Positions 53,431-63,455 of a stretch of 64,000 bases of DNA are shown here, piece after piece. This DNA comes from JABCYV01 sp035512155 (GTDB lineage: Bacteria > Acidobacteriota > Terriglobia > Terriglobales > Acidobacteriaceae), in NCBI GenBank assembly GCA_035512155.1, contig DATKEN010000104.1:44858-108857 (forward strand). Reading direction: 5' to 3'. The translations under genes were made by a program, and so were the position numbers. Positions within the stretch are counted from its first letter, which is position 1. Each line of letters opens with the position of its first letter. A model generated the notes under the pieces. It was not told the DNA's origin. It did no database searches and saw only the letters and a list, made by a program, of their open reading frames with translations.

Positions 53431-56367
53431 ATGCGTTGGTCAGCATTACTTTTCTTCTTGATCGCTGCAGTTGCCACTCGGGGTCAAATGGCACCCGTCG
53501 GTCCTCAAGCTCTCTACGAAGGCCAAACGGTGAGCGCGGTCGACTTGATTGCGAATCCCCATCGGGATCTCGAACCACTCGGTCCGTTGGTCGCTCAGAA
53601 GGCAGGACAGCCGTATTCGGAGGCAAACGTTCAGGCAAGTATCGCTTCGCTGGAAAGGAATGGTGGCTTCGAGAAAGTCGTGGTTGACGTGGTTCCGGAT
53701 CCGGAGGGATTGCGGATAAGTTTCGTTCTCGAGCCTGCTTATAACCTCGGCATGATCGACTTTCCAGGAGCCTCCAAGCATTTTGCTTACAGCCGGCTGC
53801 TGCAAGTAGTGAATCTTCCTGAGGAGGATCCCTACGACCGGGCTCGCATCCCGCTTGCCGAGGAAGCATTGCGGCAATTCCTGTACAAGAATGGAGATTT
53901 CCAAGCCCAGGTACAATCTGAAATCAGGATCGATGACGCCCACCAGTTGGTGGATGTTAGCTTCTCCGTAAAGCTTGGAAAGCAGGCGCGAATCCAAAAT
54001 GTTGAGATGCAAGGTCCCTCCGGGTCGGAGGATGTCCGCTTGATTCGTGCTCTCCGCTCACTGCGCGCCAGATTCACGGGAGCGTTGCTAAAGCGTGGTA
54101 AACCCTATTCACAGGAGCGTATTAAGGCTGCGACCGCGCTCCTCAAAAAGGCTCTCGCACAGCAGCACCGCCTGGCCAGTACTGTTCAGGAAAATCCCCC
54201 GCAATATCATCCCGAGACCAACCGCGTAGATGTCTCTTTCAAAATCGAATTAGGGCCAACCGTAACGATTCGGACGACTGGCGCCCGGGTTTCTGCCGTT
54301 CCTTTTGTGGCCGGGCGCCAAATGAAAAAGCTCATCCCGATCTACTCTGAAGGCGCCATCGATCGCGACTTGGTAGAAGAAGGCCGCCGTAATCTGGTGG
54401 ATTATTTTCAAAAAAAGGGTTTTTTTGACGCTGAAGTGAAAACTGATTTCCAACGCCAGGCGGATCAGATTCTGGTCACGTATGAAATCAACCGCGGAAA
54501 GAAACACAAGGTCGATCGCATTTCGTTCGACGGAAACTACAAAATTTCGGAGAAGGATCTGCTTGCCCAGGTCACCGTGAAAAAGTCTCATCTCTGGACG
54601 CACGGCAGTATCAGCCAGAAGCTCCTTAAGCAGAGTGTGGATAATCTGGAAGCGCTGTACAAAGACAGAGGATACGAAAGCGTCAAGGTCACACCCCGGG
54701 TCACCGACCATGAACCTAAAGTCGATGTCGCATTTGAAATCCAGGAAGGCCCGCAAACCCTCGTCGACAATGTTCAGGTGACGGGGAATCGCACCGTTCC
54801 CTATGAGCAATTGACCGCCCCTCAAGGATTTCAGCAGCGGCCCGGCGCGCCGTTCTCGCCGAGACGGCTTACCGACGATCGCAACCGTATCTCAGCCACG
54901 TACTTGAATCGCGGATATCTAAATGTCGAGGTAAAGGCGACCGTGACTCGGCATCCGGATGATCCTCATCAGGTGGACATTGCATACGCCATTAGTGAGG
55001 GCCAAGTCGTGCGAGTCAGCGACGTAGTGTATTTGGGCCAAAAACGAACGCGTCTTTCCCTGATTAAAAAGACAGCAGCAATTCCACCGGAAGCGCCCAT
55101 GAGTAGGGGGCAGCTGCTGGAAGCAGAGACCCGCCTTTATGATCTGAACGTATTCGATTGGGCTAGTGTCGGACCGAGGAAGCCGATTACTGATCAGACC
55201 GAAGAAGAAGCGCTGGTCAAAGTGAATGAGGCTAAGCGAAACGAAATTACTTACGGAATTGGGTTTGAGGTATCTCACCGGGGCGGAAATGTTCCCGGCG
55301 GGACGGTGGCAGTGCCGGGACTGCCAACCATTGGCCTGGGTAGCAACAAAATCGCCCCCAGCCAGTCTACGTTCGCCAGTCCGCGTGGCTCGATTCAGTT
55401 CACGCGTCGAAATATGCGAGGCTTGGCCGAGACGGCCAGCGCGTCAATCTTGCTTTCTCGCCTCGACCAGCGGGCGATCACAACCTACACTCAACCTCAT
55501 TTTCTTGGGTCACAGTGGGGTTCGCTCACCAGCTTCTCCGTTGAACGCACGACCGAAAACCCACTTTTTGCGGCTGGCCTGGGTGATCTGTCGTTTCAAG
55601 TCGAACGACGCCTAAGCCGAAAGAGCAATACTCGCCTTCAAATTCGCTACGACTTCAACAAGACGAGCCTTTCACACTTGCTTGTACCCGCACTGGTGTT
55701 GCCCCAGGACCGCAACGTGCATCTTTCCACGTTCTCCAGTACGCTGATTCGGGACACTCGCGACAAACCGCTGGACGCCCACCGCGGTCTCTTTTCCACA
55801 GTGAATCTGGGAATTACGCCTACCCAACTAGGCTCCAGTGCCAGTTTTGCGAAGCTCTTCGGACAATATGCCTTCTACAAACCAATTCGCTCGATGGTTT
55901 TCGCCAATAGTGTGCGCCTGGGCTTAGCCAAGGCGATTGCTGGAAGTTTTGTTCCCACCAGCCAACTTTATTTCTCAGGTGGCGGAACGTCGCTGCGCGG
56001 TTTCCCCATTAATGAAGCCGGACCACAACGTCTGGTGCCTTTCTGCAATGTCCTACAGGGCCAGTCGGGGTGCGTGAATGTCACGGTGCCCATCGGTGGA
56101 AGACAACTCTTTATCTTGAACTCCGAGCTTCGCTTTCCCCTGCGAATTGTAGATGCCCTGGGAGGGGTGGTCTTCTATGACGGCGGCAACGTCTATAGCG
56201 CTATCAACTTCCGCAATTTTGTAGATAACTACACGAATACGGTCGGAATCGGGCTTCGCTATTCAACTCCTATCGGCCCCATTCGCATCGATGTGGGGCG
56301 CAACCTGAATCCCGTACCCGGAATCAGAGCTACCCAGTACTACATCACGCTAGGCCAGGCCTTTTAG
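53431..56367 (+). CDS. Omp85-family outer membrane assembly protein (BamA/TamA-like) with about seven POTRA-like repeats
   Basis: A 978-residue outer-membrane protein. A signal peptide (to about RGQ) is followed by seven consecutive POTRA-like modules to about residue 600, each with a strand-helix-helix-strand-strand pattern. Examples are AEEALRQFLYKNGDFQAQVQ, EGRRNLVDYFQKKGFFDAEV, NLEALYKDRGYESVKVTPRV and RISATYLNRGYLNVEVKATV. The C-terminal 16-strand barrel (about 605-978) has the LRGF loop-6 motif in GGGTSLRGFPINEAGP and ends in Phe. BamA normally has five POTRA domains and TamA three. The gene lies 8 bp before tamB, so it is probably TamA-like and not the housekeeping BamA. Confidence 0.9.
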   Translation: MRWSALLFFLIAAVATRGQMAPVGPQALYEGQTVSAVDLIANPHRDLEPLGPLVAQKAGQPYSEANVQASIASLERNGGFEKVVVDVVPDPEGLRISFVLEPAYNLGMIDFPGASKHFAYSRLLQVVNLPEEDPYDRARIPLAEEALRQFLYKNGDFQAQVQSEIRIDDAHQLVDVSFSVKLGKQARIQNVEMQGPSGSEDVRLIRALRSLRARFTGALLKRGKPYSQERIKAATALLKKALAQQHRLASTVQENPPQYHPETNRVDVSFKIELGPTVTIRTTGARVSAVPFVAGRQMKKLIPIYSEGAIDRDLVEEGRRNLVDYFQKKGFFDAEVKTDFQRQADQILVTYEINRGKKHKVDRISFDGNYKISEKDLLAQVTVKKSHLWTHGSISQKLLKQSVDNLEALYKDRGYESVKVTPRVTDHEPKVDVAFEIQEGPQTLVDNVQVTGNRTVPYEQLTAPQGFQQRPGAPFSPRRLTDDRNRISATYLNRGYLNVEVKATVTRHPDDPHQVDIAYAISEGQVVRVSDVVYLGQKRTRLSLIKKTAAIPPEAPMSRGQLLEAETRLYDLNVFDWASVGPRKPITDQTEEEALVKVNEAKRNEITYGIGFEVSHRGGNVPGGTVAVPGLPTIGLGSNKIAPSQSTFASPRGSIQFTRRNMRGLAETASASILLSRLDQRAITTYTQPHFLGSQWGSLTSFSVERTTENPLFAAGLGDLSFQVERRLSRKSNTRLQIRYDFNKTSLSHLLVPALVLPQDRNVHLSTFSSTLIRDTRDKPLDAHRGLFSTVNLGITPTQLGSSASFAKLFGQYAFYKPIRSMVFANSVRLGLAKAIAGSFVPTSQLYFSGGGTSLRGFPINEAGPQRLVPFCNVLQGQSGCVNVTVPIGGRQLFILNSELRFPLRIVDALGGVVFYDGGNVYSAINFRNFVDNYTNTVGIGLRYSTPIGPIRIDVGRNLNPVPGIRATQYYITLGQAF

Positions 56368-56375
56368 GGGATGTC

Positions 56376-59300
56376 ATGCAGTGGTGGCGGACAATCAGAT
56401 GGACGGCGGCTAGTTTCGGAATCTTGATTCTCGTTGCGGTACTTGGCGGATATCTTTACCTGCAGAGTCGTGGGTTTCAGGAATATGCGCTTCGCACGAT
56501 CGTGCAGGGAGTGAACGAGGCAACCGGTGGACGAGCTGAGATTCGCAATCTCGACTTCCAGCTCTCCAAGCTCACGGCGCATCTCTATAAGATCACGATC
56601 TACGGGAACGAGCCTGCAGAGCGGTCTCCATTGTTACAAGTTGATAAAATTTCCGTGGGTCTTAAAGTTCAATCAGTGTGGCATCACAAAGTGATCCTGA
56701 GCGAACTTCTCATTGATCACCCTGTGGTGCATGTGGAAGTCGGTCGTGACGGCAAGAATAATATTCCGTCTTCTCCACCTCAAAGCGGTAACAGCAACAC
56801 GAGTGTCTTTGATTTGGCTATAAGACACGTGCTTTTGACCAACGGGGAGGTCAACTATCAGGACCAGAAGACACCGATCGATGCAGACCTTTACGATCTC
56901 GGCACTGACATCCGTTTTGATCCGTTGATGAAGCGCTACAACGGATCGATTTCCTACGTCAACGGCCATCTGAAGTATGCAGAATATTCTCCTCTTGCTC
57001 ACAGTTTGAAGGCAAAGTTCACCGCAAGTCCTTCCCGCTTTTCGCTCGAATCTGCCGTATTGAATGTAGGGTCGTCAGCGGTATCCGTTCACGCGGATGT
57101 AACCGACTACAACAATCCTCATGGCGAAGGTGTCTATGAAATTCGGATTCACACGCAGGACTTTGCCTCGATGTCCCCGGGCGTCCAACCGGCTGGCGAT
57201 CTGTCGTTAGCAGGCAAAATTCATTATCAGAACGCCGTGAACCAACCCCTGCTTCGTTGCTTGTCCATCGATGGCCGACTGGCCGGTGATGCGCTCGCGG
57301 CGGCGACGTCCCAAGGCCGCCTGGATGTTCGAAAGCTTCAGGGACAATATGAGATGGCCAATGGAAGCTTGCATGCAAAAAAGGTCGGAGGCGATGTGCT
57401 TGGCGGGAAAGTCGTCGCCGATGTCGACATAGAGAACCTGGATACCACCCCGACGTCCAGGGTGCGAACTTATTTCCGAAGCATCTCATTGCAGGCTGCC
57501 AAGCAAGCCATCCGCCAGCCGCAACTGCAGGGAGTGAGCCTGGCGGGCACACTCGACGGCACGGCAGATGCCGCATGGAGGGGCAGCGTCAGCAAAGTGA
57601 GCGCCTACACCGACTTGACTCTTAGATCTACAGCAAACGGGACAGCCAAGGGCTCGTCAACGGCGATCCCGATCGATGGATCCATTCACATCACTTACAA
57701 CGGAGCCCAAAATATCTTCGCATTTCGCCAAACTGAGCTCCGGATGCCTTCGACAACACTGACTGTGCAAGGCGAGATTAGCAACCGTTCGAACCTGCAA
57801 GTTCAGGCCAGTGCTAATGACCTGCATCAGCTCGAGGCATTGGCGTCCGCTCTGCGCGCCGACCAACCCGCCACCCACATCTCCGGGTCGGCCACGCTGA
57901 ACGCCTTGGTACGTGGATCGATCCATCAGCCAGAACTTGTTGGTCAACTGAACGCGCAGAGTCTTCAGATACAGGGCAGTCAGTGGAGCAGCGTTAAAAC
58001 CAGCTTCCTGGCGAATCCCTCGCAGATCACATTACAGAATGGCTCACTGGTTAACGCTCGTCAAGGCAAAGCCTCTTTCAGCGCCAGCGTGAAGCTGCAC
58101 AATTGGTCCTATGCTCCCTCGGATCCAATCTCAGCTCGGCTCTCGGCGCAACAAATGTCGGTGGCTGATTTGCAGCGACTTGCGAACCTGCAATATCCGG
58201 TGTCCGGAGACTTATCCGCCGACATTACAATTCACGGCTCGCAACTCAATCCAGTTGGGACTGGATCAGCAAAGATCGTCAATGCTCGCGCTTACGATGA
58301 GCCTGTCCAGAATCTCGCACTGAAATTCACCGCCGACAAAGGTTCCGTCACTTCTACTTTAGACGTCACCGTACCTGCGGGCTCGGGCAATGCGACTCTC
58401 TCCTACACCCCGAAAACAAAAGCGTACAAGGTCCGCCTCAACGCCCCGTCCATAGTTTTGCAAAAGCTGCATGCTATTCAGGCCAAGAACCTTCCTTTGA
58501 CCGGGACCTTAACCGCAACTGCCGATGGCGAGGGAACGCTGGACAACCCGCGGCTGAATGCCGTTCTCCAACTGCCTCAAGTTCAACTTCAGCAGAACTC
58601 GATTTCCAACCTGAAAGCCGAACTGCGCGTGGCCGATCAGCATGCGGATCTGAATGTTAATTCGCAGGTCGCGCAATCCTCGATCCAGGTGCACAGCCGC
58701 GTGAATCTCACTGATGGGTACTACACCGACGCAGCTATTGACACAACGACCGTGCCAATCGATGTACTGCTTAGCGCGTACGTGCCTAATTTGCCTCAGG
58801 ACCTAAAAGGCCAAACCGAATTGCATGCAACCATCAAAGGTCCTTTAAAAGACAAATCCCAACTCGAGGCTCATCTCACAATTCCAACTCTCCACGTCAG
58901 CTACCAGTCGCTCGAAATCGGGGCGGCAACTCCCATCCGCGCGGATTACCTGCACTCCACGGTCACTATTCAACCGGCAGAGATCCGCGGGACGGGTACA
59001 TCTCTGCGCGTGCAGGGCAGTATTCCGTTGGCCGGGACGGCCAATCCCAACCTCACAGCACAGGGTTCCGTAGACGTCCGCGTGCTGCGCATCGTGCAGC
59101 CTGATATACACAGTTCAGGGATTCTCTCGCTGGACATCCACGCATCTGGATCTGCCCAAAGTCCCGCCGTGCAGGGTCAGATGCGCCTGCAGGACATTGC
59201 TTTATCGACCCCAGCCGCTCCTCTCGGAGTGGAGAAGCTCAATGGAACACTCGACATCAGCAAAGACAGATTGCAGATTTCGAGCCTCAATGGCCAGGTC

Positions 59301-60287
59301 GGAGGAGGCCAGATCTCGATGGCGGGCTCGGTTACTTATCAGCCAGCCGTGCAATTCAACGTGGCAGTGCACAGCCAATCCGTACGCTTGCGTTATCCCG
59401 ATGGCTTGAGGGCGGTCCTCGATAGCAATCTTGTCCTTGTCGGAACCAGAGAAGCATCCACGCTCAGCGGCCGCGTGTTGATTGACAGCCTCTCTTTCAC
59501 TCCCGATTTCGATCTCGCAAATTTCGGCGACCAGTTTAGCGGCAGCACTGTGCCGGCTCAGCCTGGCTTTGCTGATACCGTTAAACTCGCGGTTCAGGTA
59601 CAGTCAAGCGACAATCTCAGCGCGACAAGTTCGGAAGTAAGCCTGGAAGGGCGCGCAAACCTTAAAATCACTGGCACGGCCGCGAATCCGATAGTGACAG
59701 GGCGTACCGACCTTACTGCGGGGGAGCTTTTCTACCGCAACGTCCGCTATCAACTTCAGCGTGGCATCATAACGTTCGAGAACCCAAACGAAACCCAACC
59801 TGTGATGAACGTATCGGTCACGACTACTGTTGAACAGTACAACTTGACCCTCACCCTGCGTGGACCATTGGATAAGCTCACAACATCCTACGTCTCTGAC
59901 CCTCCGCTGGCGACGGCTGACATTATTAACCTGATCGCCCGTGGCAAAACTACACAGGAGGCCAGCGCGACTAGCCAGAGCACCGATTCGATGATCGCCT
60001 CCCAGGCCGCCAGTCAAGTCAGCAGCAGCGTCCAGAAACTTGCGGGGATCTCCAGCTTGCAGATCGATCCGCTGCTCGGAGGCAACAATCAGAACCCCTC
60101 AGCTCGTGTTGCCATTCAGCAACGGGTCACAAACAATTTCCTTTTCACGTTTTCGACCGATGTTTCCCAGCCGGGCAGCGAGTTGGTCCAAGGCGATTAC
60201 AAGATTAACAAGCGATGGTCGGTTAGTGTGGCTCGCGACCAGGTCGGAGGAGTCTCTGTCGATGGCAAATTCCATACAAGGTTCTGA
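56376..60287 (+). CDS. tamB: TamB-like translocation/assembly protein (AsmA/DUF490 family)
   Basis: A 1303-residue protein anchored by one N-terminal membrane helix (FGILILVAVLGGYLYL). A long run of beta strands follows, predicted to form the hydrophobic groove of bridge-like lipid transport proteins, and then the DUF490 C-terminal domain (about 1000-1300: TGRTDLTAGELFYRNVRYQL, RGIITFENPNETQPVMNVSV, SYVSDPPLATADIINLIARG). It ends in a barrel-like GVSVDGKFHTRF. With the Omp85 gene 8 bp upstream it forms a TAM-type system bridging inner and outer membranes, for beta-barrel or phospholipid delivery. Confidence 0.92.
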   Translation: MQWWRTIRWTAASFGILILVAVLGGYLYLQSRGFQEYALRTIVQGVNEATGGRAEIRNLDFQLSKLTAHLYKITIYGNEPAERSPLLQVDKISVGLKVQSVWHHKVILSELLIDHPVVHVEVGRDGKNNIPSSPPQSGNSNTSVFDLAIRHVLLTNGEVNYQDQKTPIDADLYDLGTDIRFDPLMKRYNGSISYVNGHLKYAEYSPLAHSLKAKFTASPSRFSLESAVLNVGSSAVSVHADVTDYNNPHGEGVYEIRIHTQDFASMSPGVQPAGDLSLAGKIHYQNAVNQPLLRCLSIDGRLAGDALAAATSQGRLDVRKLQGQYEMANGSLHAKKVGGDVLGGKVVADVDIENLDTTPTSRVRTYFRSISLQAAKQAIRQPQLQGVSLAGTLDGTADAAWRGSVSKVSAYTDLTLRSTANGTAKGSSTAIPIDGSIHITYNGAQNIFAFRQTELRMPSTTLTVQGEISNRSNLQVQASANDLHQLEALASALRADQPATHISGSATLNALVRGSIHQPELVGQLNAQSLQIQGSQWSSVKTSFLANPSQITLQNGSLVNARQGKASFSASVKLHNWSYAPSDPISARLSAQQMSVADLQRLANLQYPVSGDLSADITIHGSQLNPVGTGSAKIVNARAYDEPVQNLALKFTADKGSVTSTLDVTVPAGSGNATLSYTPKTKAYKVRLNAPSIVLQKLHAIQAKNLPLTGTLTATADGEGTLDNPRLNAVLQLPQVQLQQNSISNLKAELRVADQHADLNVNSQVAQSSIQVHSRVNLTDGYYTDAAIDTTTVPIDVLLSAYVPNLPQDLKGQTELHATIKGPLKDKSQLEAHLTIPTLHVSYQSLEIGAATPIRADYLHSTVTIQPAEIRGTGTSLRVQGSIPLAGTANPNLTAQGSVDVRVLRIVQPDIHSSGILSLDIHASGSAQSPAVQGQMRLQDIALSTPAAPLGVEKLNGTLDISKDRLQISSLNGQVGGGQISMAGSVTYQPAVQFNVAVHSQSVRLRYPDGLRAVLDSNLVLVGTREASTLSGRVLIDSLSFTPDFDLANFGDQFSGSTVPAQPGFADTVKLAVQVQSSDNLSATSSEVSLEGRANLKITGTAANPIVTGRTDLTAGELFYRNVRYQLQRGIITFENPNETQPVMNVSVTTTVEQYNLTLTLRGPLDKLTTSYVSDPPLATADIINLIARGKTTQEASATSQSTDSMIASQAASQVSSSVQKLAGISSLQIDPLLGGNNQNPSARVAIQQRVTNNFLFTFSTDVSQPGSELVQGDYKINKRWSVSVARDQVGGVSVDGKFHTRF

Positions 60288-60414
60288 GTCTTCCGCCAAA
60301 CTCGTACGTGTCAAGAGTTCCCTTTTTATGCCGCGCGGTCCAATGTGGCGTCAGGAGAGGTCGTATCTTTCTGTCTTAGTGGGCCTGCTTTCGTTCCTTT
60401 GGCCAATTCCGCAT

Positions 60415-60945
60415 TCAGTTCCGCGCCCGCGATAAAGAAAATGATGTCCAATAAAACCACGTCATGAATGCAATGAAGCCACCCAATGTTCCATAGGTCC
60501 GGTTATAGTCAGCGAAATGCCGAAAATACAGCCCTAGCAGATAAGACAGGCCGATCCAGAACGTCACCGAGAGGATTGCACCGGGAAGAGTCGCCCGAAA
60601 ACGCTGTTTCACATTTGGAGCGATAAAATAGAGAACTTCGACGGCCAACACGGTAAACCCAATCGCAACTGTCCAGTGAATTACAGGCCAGCGCCAGACG
60701 AAAAGGCCCGACAGGTAGAACCTTTCCGCCAGCCATTCCCCAAACCTCGGACCGACAATCATCACCGCCAGCGCGACCAGCAGCAGAAGTCCGGTTATAA
60801 CCGCGAGCCCTCCCCTTGCGTCACAATCATGGAAAACATCTCTAACATTCTTTCTAAAATACTTGTGATTGTTTTGTACAGTCCCCGTAACGTGAACTTG
60901 TAGCGGTCGCCGGTGCGAGCGTAACAGCACGCAATCGGGGCACAA
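60415..60945 (-). pseudogene. YihY/BrkB-family membrane protein, truncated and frameshifted
   Basis: About 135 residues match the C-terminal half of YihY/UPF0761 proteins: GLAVITGLLLLVALAVMIVG, FTVLAVEVLYFIAPNVKQRF, TLPGAILSVTFWIGLSYLLG and YGTLGGFIAFMTWFYW. The N-terminal ~130 residues are missing. After FYWTSF the frame runs off into SLSRARN and stops, while a one-base shift near 60435-60450 restores the expected FFIAGAELNAELAK ending. So the gene has lost its start and has an indel near its end. It borders the IS91 element and the SSB remnant. Confidence 0.75.
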
Positions 60946-61039
60946 ACCAGGCGCGAACGCTCTTGACGAACGGAGAGGGTATTTCCGTGTCTGTGAGCTT
61001 CCCGTCGGTCAGTATGAGCTCCACGTTGAATCGTCCGGA

Positions 61040-61144
61040 TTTTCTCGGTACTCGCGATGGCAAATTGCGCAACCACTGAGCCTTGGGGACTGTAGTTCAC
61101 TCGGGGTCACGGCCGAGATAGCCGATTATCAGGACTTTCTGCAT
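61040..61144 (-). pseudogene. ssb: N-terminal remnant of a single-stranded DNA-binding protein (SSB) gene
   Basis: From the ATG at 61144 the frame reads MQKVLIIGYLGRDPE and stops. Shifting one base gives NYSPQGSVVAQFAIASTEK. Joined, this is the classic SSB start (KVxLIGxLGRDPExRYxPxGxxVAxFxIAxxE). Similarity then ends. So an SSB gene has a one-base deletion at about 61099 and has lost its C-terminal two thirds. Confidence 0.6.
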
Positions 61145-61372
61145 GGGGGACACTCCCTAATTAAATGAAAACGGTAGAGATGCATTTCGGGCGTGATACG
61201 GCTTGTTCGCCGCGGGAGACAGGATTTTCAGGGACGTTAGAGCGCACCGGTATCGGAACCTCGTCTAACGGATCAATTTCCGAATAGCCCGTCAGAACGA
61301 AGCCGCTCGCGCGGCGGACGCTGCCGCGTGGGTGAGCTCGGCAGTGTTGGTGCCCATGGTCAGATAAATTTT
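61145..61372. other. Left flank of the IS91-family element
   Basis: About 230 bp with no supported gene. It contains a GC-rich stretch (CTCGCGCGGCGGACGCTGCCGCG) and ends with AGATAAATTTTGGGTCAC, which is repeated in near-identical form at 63824-63840 on the far side of the transposase. Confidence 0.35.
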
Positions 61373-61398
61373 GGGTCACAAGGAGGTCCCTGTGACCC
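61373..61398 (+). promoter_or_regulatory. Hairpin sequestering the ribosome site and start codon of the recombinase gene
   Basis: GGGTCACA (61373-61380) and TGTGACCC (61391-61398) form a perfect 8-bp stem. The loop AGGAGGTCCC holds the Shine-Dalgarno, and the GTG start (61392) is inside the 3' arm. In RNA this would limit translation initiation; in DNA it could be a recombinase or terminus site. Confidence 0.6.
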
Positions 61399-62267
61399 AT
61401 CTACGAAAAATGATGCTGGAGGAGCTCCAGCGTCGGAATTATTCTGAAAATACCACACGTTGCTATATCCGCGCCGTCGAAGATTTTGCTCGACGATTCC
61501 ATCTTCCCCCGGACCGTTTGGGGCCGCGACAGATTCGCGCATATCAAGCCGAGCTATTCCAGAAGCGCAAGTTGTCTGCGCAGACCGTGGCCACGCACCT
61601 GGCTGCTTTGCGATTTTTCTACACCAAGACGCTACGGAGGGCCTGGAGCATTGCCGAAACTCCCTACCCGAAAAAGGCACATCGCATCCCGGCGATCCTC
61701 AGCCAGCAAGAAGTCGCGCAACTGATCGACGCCGCCGGTTCTCCCCACCAACGCATCCTGCTGATGACGCTCTACGCCACTGGAGTGCGCAATGCCGAGT
61801 TGACTCGCCTGAAAGTCAGCGACATCGACAGCCAGCGCATGGTGATTCATGTCCAAGGCGGCAAGGGACGCAGAGATCGCGATGTGCTGCTCAGTCCCAA
61901 GCTACTAGAAGAACTCCGGGCACATTGGCATCGGTTGCGGCGAAAACCCAGCCGCTGGCTGTTTCCGGGCAACCGCCACCATAACGGTGATCAACCCATC
62001 GACACCAAAACCGTCTGGCACGCCTGCCAGCAAGCCGCCCAGCGGGCCAGCATCCAAAAGAAGGTCCATCCCCACACGCTGCGTCACTGCTTCGCCACTC
62101 ACCTGCTGGAAGCGGGAGCCGATCTCCGCACCATTCAGATCCTGTTAGGTCATCGCGATCTGAAAGAGACCGCCCTCTACCTGCATCTTTCGCAGCGCCA
62201 TCTCCACGCAACCGCCAGTCCCCTGGACTCGCTGCAGCTGAAAGACAGCTCCGTACAGGAGGAGTAG
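61392..62267 (+). CDS. Tyrosine recombinase/integrase of the IS91-family element
   Basis: A 291-residue XerC/D-like recombinase. The N-terminal SAM-like core-binding domain (LRKMMLEELQRRNYSENTTR) precedes the catalytic domain, which has Arg in ATGVRNAELTRL, Lys in GGKGRRDRDV, HTLRHCFATHLLEAG (HxxR), LLGHRDLKET (His) and the nucleophile Tyr in ALYLHLSQ. The GTG start at 61392 follows a perfect AGGAGGT inside a hairpin loop. Its stop directly precedes the transposase ATG, so translation is coupled. Such recombinases may resolve or help integrate IS91-type intermediates. Confidence 0.92.
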   Translation: MTHLRKMMLEELQRRNYSENTTRCYIRAVEDFARRFHLPPDRLGPRQIRAYQAELFQKRKLSAQTVATHLAALRFFYTKTLRRAWSIAETPYPKKAHRIPAILSQQEVAQLIDAAGSPHQRILLMTLYATGVRNAELTRLKVSDIDSQRMVIHVQGGKGRRDRDVLLSPKLLEELRAHWHRLRRKPSRWLFPGNRHHNGDQPIDTKTVWHACQQAAQRASIQKKVHPHTLRHCFATHLLEAGADLRTIQILLGHRDLKETALYLHLSQRHLHATASPLDSLQLKDSSVQEE

Positions 62268-63455
62268 ATGAGCCGGCCGCCCCTGGAGGTGGCCGATCTC
62301 ATCCGCGCCGCAGGAGTTGCATTCATTCAACGAAGCCACCAGTGGATCAGCTGGAAGCATGTCAAAGTGCTGCTGGCCATCGCGCGGTGTCGCACCGCCG
62401 CACTGGGCGGGCATCTGGATCAATGCACTCGCTGTGGGCATCGTGCCACGATCTCTTACAACTCCTGCCGAAACCGGCATGGCCCGAAGTGTCAGACCGC
62501 CGCTCGGGAACGGTGGATTGCGGCACGCAGGCAACAGCTTCTCCCAACACGCTACGTCCATGCGGTCTTCACGCTGCCTGGTGAGTTAGCACCACTGACT
62601 GTGCAGAACAAGAAGGTCGTCTACGATCTTTTGTTTCGCGCCAGCGCGGAAACCCTTCTGGAAGTCGCCCGCGATCCCCAACATCTCGGCGCGGAGATTG
62701 GCTTCTTCAGCGTTCTCCACACCTGGAACCAGAAACTTGGCCTGCACCCGCATGTCCATTGTGTCATTGCCTCCGGCGGCCTGTCTCCCGATGGCACGCG
62801 CTGGATCAAGCCACGCCATGCTTTTTTTCTTCCCGTCCTGGCGCTCGCGCGCGTGTTTCGCGGCAAGTTTGTCGCTGGTCTCAAACGAGCCTTCCAGGAC
62901 GGCCAACTCAACTTCCACGGAAATCTGGCACTGCTCGCCCAGCCGAAGACCTTCGCCGCCTGGCGAAGACGACTGTTCCGAAAAGACTGGGTGGTCTACG
63001 CCAAACCGCCCTTCGGCGGCCCGGACTATGTGCTCCAGTATCTGGGCCGCTACACGCACCGCGTGGCTATCTCCAACCATCGCCTGGTCTCGTTTTCAGA
63101 CGGCCAAGTCACGTTCCGTTGGCGCGACTCCGCTCACCGCAACGAACAGAAGTTGCTGACCCTATCGCTGGATGAATTCTTGCGCCGCTTCCTGTTGCAC
63201 GTGCTTCCCAAAGGCTTGGTCCGCATTCGGAACTTCGGCTGGCTGGCCAACCGGCGACGCGCCACGCTGCTGCCACTTTGTTTTCACCTGCTCGGTTCGG
63301 CACCGCAAACCGAGCCAGAGCTATCCACCGCCCATGACGCCCACGATCTTCGACTCTGTCCCCAATGTGGTGGACCGATGATAGTCATCGAAAGGCTTAC
63401 CGCGGCCCAGATCCAACTTCGTTCTCCCCCAGCCCTGGTCCCTGCTGCCGCATGA
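62268..63455 (+). CDS. IS91-family HUH transposase
   Basis: A 395-residue rolling-circle transposase. The N-terminal zinc-binding region has CTRCGHRATISYNSCRNRHG followed by PKCQ. The HUH motif is LGLHPHVHCVIASGG and the catalytic Tyr region is VLQYLGRYTHRVAISNHR. A second CxxC (LCPQCGGPMIVIE) lies near the C-terminus. It cuts single-stranded ends and moves the element by a rolling-circle-like route. Full length and apparently intact. Confidence 0.93.
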   Translation: MSRPPLEVADLIRAAGVAFIQRSHQWISWKHVKVLLAIARCRTAALGGHLDQCTRCGHRATISYNSCRNRHGPKCQTAARERWIAARRQQLLPTRYVHAVFTLPGELAPLTVQNKKVVYDLLFRASAETLLEVARDPQHLGAEIGFFSVLHTWNQKLGLHPHVHCVIASGGLSPDGTRWIKPRHAFFLPVLALARVFRGKFVAGLKRAFQDGQLNFHGNLALLAQPKTFAAWRRRLFRKDWVVYAKPPFGGPDYVLQYLGRYTHRVAISNHRLVSFSDGQVTFRWRDSAHRNEQKLLTLSLDEFLRRFLLHVLPKGLVRIRNFGWLANRRRATLLPLCFHLLGSAPQTEPELSTAHDAHDLRLCPQCGGPMIVIERLTAAQIQLRSPPALVPAAA

